A stretch of 64,000 nucleotides of DNA from Plantago major (GCA_026545765.1 CM048841.1:105001542-105065541), one strand, 5' to 3'. Shown: positions 21,744 to 32,682, counted from the first letter of the stretch. The notes: generated by a model not told the origin, from the letters alone. Translations and numbers: made by a program.

Positions 21744-24700
21744 ATGGCCCCTAAGAGTTCAAGTGCACAAAAATCTCAATCCTCTACTGGTACTGCTGAA
21801 AAGCAAGCACCAGAGTTGGTTATTGTGAACAACCGACTAGTAGGAGAATTCAATCTTGACCATTGGACTTCAAATCACAGAATGATTTGGGGTGGTGCCA
21901 TGGTTGAGGAAAACCTCACGGCTGCAATAGAAAACCAAGCCGACAGAAAACTGATTTTTGACATGCTTGAAAAGGCACAAATCAAGGGTTTTCTATCTGC
22001 ACGCCCAAGTGGAATTTCATCACTCGATGTGTTGAAATTCTACAACAACTCCAGGATAATTTCCTGTGTTTCTAAAGGCACTGCAATAGTGTCTGTCAAA
22101 ACCTCAGTCCAAGGAAAGGAAAACCTTCTGGACTTAACAACTTTCTGTAAGTTGTTTGAGCTTCAAAATCTTGGAAAGGATTTTGAAATTAACACCAAGG
22201 ATGACGATCTCCTTGAAGGTGTTAAACAGCTGTACAGTGATGTGTGTGATCTTGAAAAATCAGATACACCCACTGAGTTCAAGCTTGCTGACATCCGAAC
22301 CAGACATCTGATGGTTCACTGGGATGTATTGGCTTGCATTCTTCACAGATGCTTTGATGGTCTACAAGGAGGAGCTGACCAGATAAGCCAAGAACGTTGG
22401 ATCATGATGTTCCTGCTGAATCAACAAGACAAAAGGCTGGAAAACCCTTTTAACTGGGGAAAGTACGCCTTTCTGAAGTTTGTGAAGAAGATTCAAGGCT
22501 TCGAGCCTAAAATCGCCAAAGGACTAGCTGAGCCAAAGGCCACAGTAGGCTATGGTCTGAAGATATGCTACTTGCTGGAAAAGCTTGGCATTGAGCTCAG
22601 AGAGACGGCTGAAATAGCCAACAGTAACCTACTCTACAAATATGAGTATACGAACATGATGAAAAAGGTTACTGGGTCTCAGAAAGGTTCTAAGAAGCGA
22701 AAGTCTGAAAAGGTATCTGAGGAAAAGGTTGCGACCAAGAAGCCCAGAACTTCAAGAAAGAAGTCTGCTGGCAAAATAGAAGACACACCCATTGAGGTTG
22801 TCCAATCCCAGATATCTTCAGGCCTTGCAGATGAACTAATAAAGGCTGATGAACTCATCAATGCAGCAAAAGAGTTATCAACTACTGAACAAGTAGACTC
22901 AGCAAGAGAAAGTGCTTTCAGAAATGTGAAGACTATTACAGAAAGCCTTGCTGATGAACTCATAAATGCTGCCAAAACAGGTGAAAAGCACCAAGCCCTA
23001 TCTGCAGAAATCGCAGGAGTAATGGACCAATCAGTTCCTAATGCTGATGAGAGCTCTGATGATGAAGATGATAAACTAGTCATCTCTCAAGTCCTAGAAA
23101 GAACAAAAAGGGCCAAGGTTACTGTAACAGTAACTGGTGAACAGGTATCTGAAGAAGAACCTACACCTCAGGTTGCTAAACAAGCACCTATAGCAAAGGT
23201 TGTTGGTGCAATTACTTCATCAGGGAAAGTCTCTTATGCACAACTTCAAGAAGCCCTGATGAGTGGTAATTTAGTGCTGGCAGATGCTGATGAGAATGCC
23301 ACATCTAGAAATCTGGAAGAACGTTCTACTGATCAATCTTCTGCTTCCAGACAACCACAACAACCACAACAGCCACAAGTGGTTGATGAAATGGTAAATG
23401 AACTCCATTTCGAATTACCAGCATTACAATACGCTGAAGAAAATCCTGCAAAAGAGCAGGTTCCCCAACTCACTGAGAGGGATCAAACTGAGACATCTAC
23501 TCAGAATGATCAACCAGGGGAGGCAACTGAGTTGCATACTCAGGAAAGGTGTGAAGTACCTGAAACTTCAAACAAAGAAGAAATACTGGAACAAGAAGAC
23601 CAAAGTATAGAAGGGTCACAAGTTTCAGAGACCAATCAGCCTGACACGGTTCAGGTAGCTGAATGGTTTAACTCTTACCTTGTGAAAAATTTTATGCTTA
23701 TATATCTTGTTACTTATAAAATTTCTTTGTTACAGGCTGAGTTAGAAACACAGAAACAAGAGGAAGCTGGAAAGCTTACCTCAGAAACTGAGAAGGAGGT
23801 TCCCTCAACCTCGCCTCTTAAGGAATCTGAGCCTGTGCTACAGGTGATAAAATGATTCTTAAGATGACACTTTTCAGTTATATGTTTATGTGCTTAATCA
23901 TTTAAAGTAAATGTTTCTAATAGGCTCCAACTGAGAAAGAGGAAGATAAGGCAGAAATGCCAGAAAAGAACCCAGAGACCGACAAGGTTTCTGAAGAAAA
24001 TGTCATTGAGCCTTCTAGTGCGAAGGTATATGAAAATCAGTGATAAACATTCTTCACATTGGATTACTATAACTTCTTCTCTAATTACTCAATACGATTC
24101 TACTTACATGCTCAACAAGAAGTAGAAGTTGTTGAGGAGTTGCCCACTCAATCCTCACAACATATGGAAATTGATGAGGCATCAAGGCCTTCATCACAAG
24201 AAAAGATTCCAGAGACTGCACAAGTCTCTGAGAGACAAGTATCTGAGCCTACAACGGAGGTAATTGACTTCTCAGATATCTGTTTTGTCCTTAAAATTTT
24301 CTTGATAAAAAAAAAATTCCTAAGTATTGCGATAATTTTAATTCTCAGGTTCAAGAAAGAAAAGTTGATGAGGACCAGACTTCCAAGTCTCCACCTCACA
24401 ACAAGATATCTGAGACACCACTTGTCTCAGTAGTACAAGTCTCTGAGCCTGATGTTCATACTCAGGTTACTCAGAAACTAAACTACACTTCTACTCAGAT
24501 ATCTACAAAAGTTTTGAAGCTCACTCAAAACTCTTTCTTTCAGGCTCAAACAAGTGCAAAGCAGGTTCCCGATGATGAGAAAAGGGACCTACTTCCCTTC
24601 TTCAAGGCTCAAACACTGCCAAAGCACATTCAATGCTTCAAGAAATGGCAGAAGTTAAGATGCTCTAATCTCTCTGAAATACTGAGAATCACAGATCAAC

Positions 24701-27423
24701 CAACAAGACGAGCACGAGCTCTTGACTTGGAGACTTACATCCATGAAATGTTCCCAGCTGCACAGTATACAGTTGCGACCCTATTGCATAAGGATTTCTC
24801 CAGAGAAGTAGCGCACAGTTTGATACAAGCCTTTGAACAGGCAGATGGTCAGACAAGATTACAGATGGCCATTAAGCCAATTCTGCCCCAGACTCTGCAA
24901 TTCATTCCTTCTGAACAAGAAGAAGTTAATGGGCAGAAGATCACTATTCCTGAAGTGATCAATCTTGTATCTGAAGATGACGAGGAGGAAGAAATGAACG
25001 AAAATGATTTCAAAGGACCTCCCACTGACCATCACCAAAAGGATGACAGTGACAAAAAGGATGATGATGATGATGCCCCTGCACCAGGGACCGGAGGAAT
25101 TTCACAAAGAGATAATACCTCAGTTGCTGAAAAGCACACTGAGAAGCCTTCACAGAAATCTTCGTCTCCATCTCCTCAAAAATCAAATCATCCATCTTCC
25201 CAACATCAAGATATTATTGAACAAGTAGTTGAGGGTTCTGAGGAATTCACTCAGAAAATGCTGAACACTCAAACCAGAAGTGCTCAACTCAGACAACTGT
25301 TGGAAGAAGAACAAAAGCTCCATCTTCAACTGGAAGATCAAATAGCTAAATCCAGAGACAAGCTTGATCAACTACAAGATCAATATCTACAGGAGATGAT
25401 TGCTTACTCTGAGGTTAAAGAGCTACAGGATGCTGTGACTGCAATCACCAAAGAACTCGATACTGAAGAAGTATCTGAAGTCAAGCATGATGCTAAGGCT
25501 GCATCATCTTCAAAAGATGTAACATCCTCCTCACAGAAAGGAAAGAAACCAATCTCTGAGATGGTTGCTGGACTAGACACAATCGATGAGAATGTCCAAG
25601 AGGATGAAGATCACTGGGCAGATTACTCAGATGATGAAGAAGAAAAGACTTTGGCAGAGCACCGCAATGAACATTTAGCGGTTTCTCACTTGAAAAGGAA
25701 GCTGATTGCTCCTGCAATATTCAGCAAACTGCCAAATGTCCACTCCCATGAATACATGAACAGATATCAAGTACTGGCTCAACTTAAAAAGGAGTTGTCT
25801 TCACAGAACAAGGAAGTAATTGCCTCCGTCCCCTCTGAAATGTTTACTGAGCTCATCACTCAGAGAACAACTAGCATAGTCATTGCTCAGAAATATCTGG
25901 GAATGATAAGGGACGATGATGCATCTTTAGCTGAAAAATCTTTTCAAGAGGCAAGTTACACTGCTGGAAAAGCAGATGCTATCCTAGGCCCATTGGCAGA
26001 GCTCACTGATAAGGAGAATGGACTTATCAAGCAAAATCAGGAGCTCAAAGCCGAACTTCAGAAGTTGGTCAATGCCTACAATTATTTACAAGGGCATTTT
26101 GACTCTCTCTCAGATTCTTTTATGAGACTGAGTCAACCAACAATGACTAAGGGGGAAGGATTGTACAAATCTGGACCTCAAAGTCAGGGGGAATGGGAAG
26201 AAGGAGAAGGAAACAAGAAGAAATCTGGAGCTGGTGCTGCTCAGAGAGGAAGAAGAAACAAGAAAACTTCCCAGCCACCACTCAGAATAAATGAGCCCTC
26301 CTCAAGTCAAGCTGCTTTGCAAATAGTAGCTACTTCCCAGAAACCTACTGAAGGAACTGCAATGGTGACAAGGGCCATGGCACAGAAACCTCCAAGGAGT
26401 ACCAAGGCTCCAAGGAGAAGACAAGTTAAAGGGATTGATCTATCTTCTGAAGAAGAAGAAGAAGAAGAAGAAGAAGAAGAAGAAGAAGAAGAAGAAGAAG
26501 AAGAAGAAGAAGAAGAAGGTCAAATCAAGTCCCTGGGCAATGAAGAAGGCTGTAAAACTCTCACAAGATTTAATCTTGATGATGATGAAGAAACTGATGA
26601 AGATGAAGCTCCTCTTCACAGAAAAAGGAAAATTGAAAGCCTAACTGAGCCCATAGCTGCAAAGCCCCTAGCAGCTAAAACACCCTCTGGAAATACCAAG
26701 TCTATCCAGGGTGGTTCTTCAAGCAACAACCCCAAAGAGAATTCAAGACAAAGAAGGAACAGACTGAGAGCTGAGCAAAGACAAAGTCAACTTCCACTCA
26801 GGCCAGAAGAAGCCAAAATTGAGTATGTGAAGAATGACAATGATTCCTCTGTCGACAGGTGCATCAATCAGAAAAATGGCTATTGGATTCTGGAACTTAA
26901 GCATTTACTGGTAAACTCAAGATTTCCAGATCCAATCCATAAACAACTTATGGCATGGAGAAAAGATAAGCCAATCTTGATCAACACCAATCATATTAAA
27001 GCCTGGTTGGACTTTGAAGTTATCAAGAGAATTGAAGCCATGAGAAAGGACCTCTCTGATGAATGTCCATATGGAAAGCTAGATGATGTGCACAGAATTC
27101 TGAATATCACAGGAACAGGCACAAGAGCAAGACTTGTTGTGGAACCCTATGAGTCGTTCTATCTAACTGAAGATCAATACAAGGGTGACATCAGATATCT
27201 GAAGATTATCTATGAATATTACAAGCTTTCAGATATCAGAATAGAGCATGCCTGGAAATGGGGAAAGTATCTGTGGGTCAAGCATTTTGTCAAGAAAAAT
27301 CCTACTAAAACCTACAAAGAGGTCTGTGGATTTTCCAGAGACACTGAAATGCTCGTCAGAACACTTCTCTATGATTATTTTGATGACATCAAAAGGTTTG
27401 GAGATAGAAAATTTGCAGACTGA
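21744..27423 (+). CDS. Sirevirus third ORF, probable multi-exon gene, unknown function
   Basis: Sits where Sireviruses carry an env-like ORF. I see no transmembrane segment or env motif. Proposed exons: 21744-23654, 23736-23843, 23924-24025, 24110-24259, 24349-24465 and 24544-27423 (about 1755 codons). All introns are 78-89 nt and phase 0; four have GT-AG ends. The intron before 24110 ends in AT instead of AG, so this copy may mis-splice there. The intron at 24466-24543 is in frame without stops and may be coding. The first exon has a conserved-looking globular N-terminus (LVGEFNLDHWTSNHRMIWGG) and a basic KKRKSEK stretch. The last exon is 959 codons: acidic runs, coiled coil (LRQLLEEEQKLHLQLEDQI), a 23-Glu run at 26449-26517 and a C-terminal Trp/Tyr-rich domain (KIIYEYYKLSDIRIEHAWKW). 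Family not recognised. Confidence 0.65.
23655..23735 (+). other. Intron 1 of Sirevirus third ORF (probable)
   Basis: CAG|GTAGCT ... TTACAG|GCT, 81 nt, phase 0. It contains no in-frame stop, so an unspliced reading is also open, but the sequence is U-rich and its translation (SYLVKNFMLIYLVTYK) differs sharply in composition from the polar exons around it. Confidence 0.6.
23844..23923 (+). other. Intron 2 of Sirevirus third ORF
   Basis: CAG|GTGATAA ... TTCTAATAG|GCT, 80 nt, phase 0. It contains in-frame stops, so splicing is needed to continue the ORF. Confidence 0.65.
24026..24109 (+). other. Intron 3 of Sirevirus third ORF, acceptor changed to AT
   Basis: AAG|GTATATG ... CTTACAT|GCTCAA, 84 nt. 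The expected AG acceptor reads AT (24108-24109) just before an exon start GCT like those of the neighbours. In-frame stops lie inside, so without this acceptor the ORF is cut. Confidence 0.55.
24260..24348 (+). other. Intron 4 of Sirevirus third ORF
   Basis: GAG|GTAATTG ... ATTCTCAG|GTT, 89 nt, phase 0, AT-rich with in-frame stops. Confidence 0.65.
24466..24543 (+). other. Possible intron 5 of Sirevirus third ORF
   Basis: CAG|GTTACT ... CTTTCTTTCAG|GCT, 78 nt, phase 0. The acceptor is strong and the donor weak. No in-frame stop, so it could be coding. Confidence 0.4.
26449..26517 (+). repeat. GAA microsatellite coding for 23 Glu
   Basis: Twenty-three uninterrupted GAA codons inside the third ORF. 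The orphan copy has four at the same place (near 11920), so 19 codons were gained or lost since the copies separated. Confidence 0.95.
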
Positions 27424-27808
27424 TCCATAGAAATATTGTTGAAGACTTGAAGAGTTGAAGACTTGAAGACTAGTCTATTAGGATGTTTACTTGGAGCTTG
27501 GTTATACTGTTGTCCTAATTTACTATGTATTTTTGTATTTTTGCTGACTGAGCTAAATTGTATTATGTATTGAAGTTATCTGTAATCTTTCATTGTAACT
27601 TATCTGATGAACTTACTCTCAGATATGATTCTATAAAAGATAACTTGTCAGCAAAGATCACACCTTGTGATTTGGTTGATGTTTACTTTCTACACTTAAT
27701 TGAATGAACTGAAAAATCATAAGAAATGATTAAGTGGTGGATTGTTCACTCATCCAGATTTGTAATAGGACAGATAGTCATCGTTGACTGATCAAAATGG
27801 GGGAAATT
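27424..27808 (+). other. Sirevirus 3' untranslated region and PPT (second copy)
   Basis: Repeats 12837-13222. Polypurine tract ATGGGGGAAA at 27797-27806 directly before LTR2. Confidence 0.7.
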
Positions 27809-29443
27809 TGTTAGATATTTTGTTAGGAATATCTGTTTAGATTTTGATCAGCAACATGATGACTTATCTTAGTTTCAGAAAGGTGATTAATACTCTTGGT
27901 TCACTTGAACATTGTAAAAGAGGAAACTCACTTAGTATGATAGTCTAATTAATCTTGTATAGGATGATAGGTCTCAAAATGTAATTTTTATTTTATGAAT
28001 AAGACCAAGAAGAAGACATCCAGCAGAACAAAGTTCAACGACATTGAAGAATTGAAGACTGCACAAGATTACTGAAATAGTTTTACAGATACCTTGACCA
28101 GATATCTTGAAGACATGAATGGTTTTAAACACACTACGTCACAACAGATATCTGAGAAATCAAAAGTTCCATCTGAATAACAAGGAAAGTGTCCACAGAT
28201 ATCTACACTCAGATACCTTGAGCTTTAACCACATTTCTGAAAGAGAAATATATATATTGCAAACAAAGTTGTTTCAATAAAAGTGGTATCTGAAGCTGAA
28301 GATAAGGACGTGCAAAAACTCAGAGAAAACTGATAAAGTTGGTCTCTGATACAAAGCATAGTTCCGTTGGCACTCTGGGACAAAAGTATAGTCTGATGCA
28401 TTAAATGCATGGATGAGATGTCGAACAAAAGCAACGGTAGCTCAAGAAGAAGACAAACTCTTTAAGATTATACAGATATCAATAGTTTGAATTTGATTTA
28501 AGCCTAACGGATACTATTCAAACGACACTCAAATTCATCTATAAATATCAACACTTAAACTGCTTGAGAACACACACACCTAAGAACTTACACTGAACAC
28601 ATATCTCGATCTCTCAAGCAAACTACTTATCCTCAAGCTTTCTGTTGCGACCAAAGCTCGTGATCTTAAGTAGCACTTAAGTTCTAAGTGTCCTGATCCT
28701 AAACAAGCACTACTATTTGTGAAAGAGTTGAATCAAAAGATCAAGAATCTGAGATTCATTCTCTTGAACATTTATCTTAGACTTGGGTCAGTAAAAAGAA
28801 CAAGATACCATACATTGAAAAGTGTATTAAGTATACTTGATTCACAGAGCTATCTGATTAACTGAAAAGTTAACAAAGAAGCTCATCTGACAACTCAAAC
28901 CGAAACCAACACCATAACTGGCGTGGAGTACAGGAAGTACTTAGTTTGGGAAACTAAGGAATAACTCCAAGGTTATTGAGCACATGAAGTACTTAGCTTG
29001 GGAAGCTAGGGAATAGCTCAAAAAGGTTTCTGAGTACAGGAAGTACTTGGCTGAGAAAGCCAGGGAACAACACAGGGAGAACATTTGGTTGGGAACCATT
29101 TGTTAAAGAATCTTAGAATAGGATTATTATAAGGTGACCTCAATTATCTGTTCTAGTGAATTCTAGGTCTTTGGAAGAACAAAGTGGATTAGTTGGAGGA
29201 TTACGCCACCTCCAGATACCACTATACTTGCTGTGTTATTTACTTTTCTGTATTTACATTTCAGCAACACACACACTTTAACAGTTTCTGCACTTATCTA
29301 TCTTAAGTCTTCCGCGCTCTGAATCTAAGTATCAGATATCTTCACAGATATCTGAGAAATTGTGTTTATCGACAAAAGTTTTAAAATACTATTCACCCCC
29401 CCCCCCCCTCTAATCTTTTACTTTGCCGTTATCTGGACCAACA
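27809..29443 (+). repeat. Sirevirus LTR2 (1635 bp)
   Basis: Same ends and order as LTR1, including a TATA box at 28550-28557 and a shorter C run near 29396-29408. Differences include small deletions near 28375-28460. Right flank begins GTCCC. Confidence 0.9.
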
Positions 29444-29650
29444 GTCCCAAACCCTTACATATCGAGGACCACACAAGGGCAAAAACCCTTTTCTTACTTG
29501 TTTTTTTTATGAAAAACTAATAAGAAACGTACTATAAAAATTTAAGAACAAATAAACATAGTATTTTAGTTTTAAATGAGATGGCTTCTGCTCGATTTAA
29601 ATTGAAAATGCACAATACAAGTTAAAATAATGGTGTTTCGTGTTCGGATC
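29444..29650. other. Flank between Sirevirus LTR and CACTA-like element
   Basis: AT-rich, non-coding; no feature seen. Confidence 0.5.
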
Positions 29651-30500
29651 CACTACAAAAACACTTGGCAACACCAATGCATAAGTTCCAACGGAACAAT
29701 TTTCGTTGCCACTCGCAACGGAATTGTAACAAAGTACCAACGGTAATTTATCCTTAAAAAACATAATAGAAAATACCAACAGTATACCAACAAATTATCT
29801 AATGGTCTAGGTTCGAATAATTTTTTTGTCGGAAAATTGTTGGAAATATTAGAGCAAGCAGTCAACACCAACATAATATTCCAACGTAAATAATTTGTTG
29901 CTATTTGTAATAAATTTATAACAAAATACCAACAAAAATCAGCATGGTCGCAAAAATAGCAATAATTTACCAACAAATTTAGTTTTCAACATAGTTCATT
30001 TAAGTTATAAGTTCTCTAATTCACATCAATAAACTAAAATAAAATATCAAACTTGTTTTTGATATTATAAAGACATGCATTTTATAATAATCAATGAAGT
30101 CCAAACCAATAACGATGTAATAAAATTTGTCGGAAAAGTTTTGAGCGATAAGATTCTGGTTATATGTTTTGAGTTTTATTAGTGGCTGTAAATTGAGAGA
30201 AACATTAGAATTGGTTAGAAGAAAATCAGGATTGTAAGGAATACGTGTTACTCCAAACCATTCTTTGTCAAATGTCATAATCAATTGTTAATAAAACGTA
30301 TACAAGATAAAATTAAGTGTTTTATGTAGTGTAGTGGTAATAAACGGAATTAATAATCTAAGAGACGTGGGTTCGAGTCACAAGCCAACGCCACTATCAC
30401 CAACAATTTATCCAACGGAAAAATACTGTTGGTAAAGTTCAATATACCAACAGAATAACAACTGAATATCAAGTTGGTACTGCCCAGTTTTTTTGTAGTG
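29651..30500. mobile_element. Non-autonomous CACTA-like element (850 bp)
   Basis: Ends are inverted: CACTACAAAAA on the left, and its complement TTTTTGTAGTG at 30490-30500. Subterminal regions carry many short repeats of CCAACGGAA and ACCAACAA types in both orientations, as in plant CACTA transposons. The flanking trinucleotides (ATC and AAC) agree at two of three positions, so a 3-bp target duplication is not proven. No transposase ORF. Confidence 0.65.
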
Positions 30501-30822
30501 AACGGGGTTGCAGTCTTAAGTCTTAAAGCTCTTGTTCAGATTCACGGGAAGTTGAGTAGGGGTGGAGTATTTTATTAGTATTCTTTATTTTTGTATAAGT
30601 ACGTTGCTCCTTAGCAAGTAATTCATGGGACCGTGGGAGTATCAAACATAGGAAGTAAGGTTCTGAGTTCCATGCATAATCTAGATAAAAGAAATTCCAC
30701 TATGTTCAAGCCAGCCTCTTTGCTTAAGCTTTCCATTGTAGCTGTTATTTCATGTTTGGAGGATATTTGGATACCATTTCATCACAAAATGATGTTCTAG
30801 TAACAAAAGACATTGTCGGTCT

Positions 30823-31489
30823 CCGCATCAAAATGGATGCGGAGATCCCTAACTCTTGCTCATGGATTTTTCGAGGTATACTAAACTGTAGACACCTCAC
30901 CCATCAGAATTCGACTTGGGACATTATGCTGGGGCTGCCCAAGTTCCGCACCGGCTTAATCTATCGGGGTTTGCACAATTCGGGGAACAAGGTGCCGTGG
31001 AGGACGGTCTTATACAGAAACCCGGCTCGACCACGTGCACATGTTATTGTTTGGCTTGCATGCCTGGAACGCTTAAATACAAGAGCTAGACTACACCGAT
31101 TTCGATTCATACATGATGTGCGCTGTTGTTTCTGTCCGGCTGATGAAACTCAACACCATCTGCTCTTCGACTGCCCGATCACCTCTGGGATTTGGAAGAC
31201 GGTCCTGGCCTGGCTGCACATCTTGCATACTCCACAGGCATGGACCACGGAGATTACTTGGATTTTGCGATGCACTCGGGGAAAAGGTTGGCGTGCCAAG
31301 CTCCTCAAGTTGGCCTTTACTGAAGCTGTTTATGAAATTTGGATGTTCAGGAATATTAGTTGCTTTGATACGCACCCTGGTACTCCGGATGGTAGTCGTA
31401 TCGCTAGGAAAATTATTGATGTCATAGTTTATAGAGCCTGGAAAGTGCCGGAACTGAGGACCCATGTTGGGAACCTTATGGTAGTATAG
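30823..31489 (+). pseudogene. LINE ORF2 C-terminal fragment (zf-RVT region)
   Basis: The open frame from 30752 begins in flanking DNA; only the part after 30823 is LINE. Motifs: NSCSWIFRGILNCR, then PRAHVIVWLACLERLNTRARL, then the zinc-binding CCFCPADETQHHLLFDCPITSGIW (two short blocks, near 31125-31195). This is the reverse-transcriptase zinc-binding domain found at the end of plant LINE ORF2. The endonuclease and reverse transcriptase were never copied. Stop at 31487-31489, about 100 bp before the A-tail. Confidence 0.85.
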
Positions 31490-31599
31490 GCATTTTTGCT
31501 CCTTTGTCGTTGATGGGTAGGCTGGATCACTCTTGATCGCCTTATGCTTTGTATTTGTTTTTTGGATAATGAAAGTACATTCGGTTTCCAAAAAAAAAA
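30823..31599 (+). mobile_element. 5'-truncated LINE (non-LTR retrotransposon)
   Basis: About 0.78 kb ending in an A-run (31590-31599), flanked by an 18-bp direct repeat AAAAGACATTGTCGGTCT at 30805-30822 and 31596-31613; the A-rich edge overlaps the tail. Contains only the C-terminal end of ORF2. Clean target duplication and poly-A show insertion by target-primed reverse transcription. Confidence 0.9.
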
Positions 31600-31613
31600 G
31601 ACATTGTCGGTCT

Positions 31614-32187
31614 TTTATGAAGGATAAAATCCTGCAGTCAAAGTGAAGAAACCTCATCATTTGCAGGTTATGATAGTATGTATGGCCTGAGAAATCACGA
31701 GAAATTCCGATGGGATAGCAATCTCATAGCAATGGTAAATGATACCGGATACGATTTAAAGGAAACATCATAGCTAGAGGCCTAGAGCTATTCAATAATA
31801 TTGAATGCTTTAAACAAAATACACCACAAGGAATTTCTCAGTAACACAATTGAAAAATCGATCTGAAATCTCAGCAATGCCTCTAAACACTTCGATCCGA
31901 AAATTATGAATTGAGGTTTTTCAATTTCGGCCAACAACATTGATGTAGGGAAGGAAAAATATTGATGAACATGCATAATATTGGCATATACAGGATAAAG
32001 GCCACTACATGCACACATATATAGATCTCTAAAAAAAGTCTTCATTTACTGCATTTCTGACACATATATGATTACATGACATAGAAATGGTACCCAAGCA
32101 TGTTGTGAATCTTAATTTCATAACACTTGTGATATTCTGTTAATTATACCCAATATTACATGTATTACACAACTCTATAGTCTGTAT
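31614..32187. other. Non-coding stretch downstream of GASA gene
   Basis: Includes the 3' side of the minus-strand GASA gene (its 3' UTR probably lies within about 200 bp left of 32188). No other feature seen. Confidence 0.5.
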
Positions 32188-32476
32188 TTAAGGGCACTTA
32201 GGTCCTCCCTTGGAGCTCTTCCAGTCCCTATAACAAGGGCACTCGTCCTTGTGTCCGTAAGTCCCAGATGGCACACAGTGACACTTTGCACAACATATTC
32301 CACAATACTTTAGGCACCGATCCTTGAGACTAGCCTTAGAGCATCGGTACTCACACTTTGCGTCGCAGTTGAAAACCAGTAGGCGTCGTTGGTTCCTTTG
32401 TCGGTTCAATTGCATAAGTGACAGCGAAAAGGAGAGCGATTACAAGAATAACCATACTTGCCTTCATTGGTGCCAT
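32188..32476 (-). pseudogene. GASA/snakin-1-like cysteine-rich peptide gene, frameshifted in this sequence
   Basis: Downstream frame (32415-32188) encodes the GASA domain with all 12 cysteines: [14 protein letters not shown], then [30 protein letters not shown] and GGPKCP at the C-terminus, close to snakin-1. Such peptides are secreted, gibberellin-responsive and often antimicrobial. The natural start is ATG at 32476, giving a hydrophobic signal peptide ([17 protein letters not shown]...). That frame does not run into the GASA frame: there is one base too many between them, most simply one extra T (plus-strand A-run 32372-32375) just before the first Cys codon. Either a recent inactivating insertion or a homopolymer sequencing error. 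A TATA box lies at about 32683-32690 and an intron in the 5' leader is possible (AAG|GTACTC near 32577, TTAG near 32493). Confidence 0.8.
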
Positions 32477-32682
32477 CTCTTCAGGTATATCTAACCAGAA
32501 AAATGTGTTACAATCCAATATATAACAGTCTTTGTTAGAAATGAATTGAAGAACAGGAACATATATATATGAGTACCTTATAATCTTAAAAGTTAAAACA
32601 CAAAGCTCTGTATAAACAGAAGACTTTTAAAGAGAAGATGTATGAAACTCGTGTGTATGGTGATGGATTGGAATGGAGTTTA

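Larger units (their letters stand above)
10165..29443 (+). mobile_element. Sirevirus-like Ty1/copia array: orphan 3' end, LTR, full internal region, LTR
   Basis: Order: truncated third ORF (10165-12836), 3' untranslated part and PPT, LTR1 (13223-14873), primer binding site, gag, pol, third ORF (21744-27423), PPT, LTR2 (27809-29443). The segment 10165-14873 is a near-identical repeat of 24700-29443. So LTR1 serves both as 3' LTR of a truncated copy and 5' LTR of a complete one. Reverse transcriptase and RNase H ([20 protein letters not shown], then [11 protein letters not shown]) are of the Sirevirus/Maximus type. No target duplication can be found because the left end is truncated. Confidence 0.8.
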
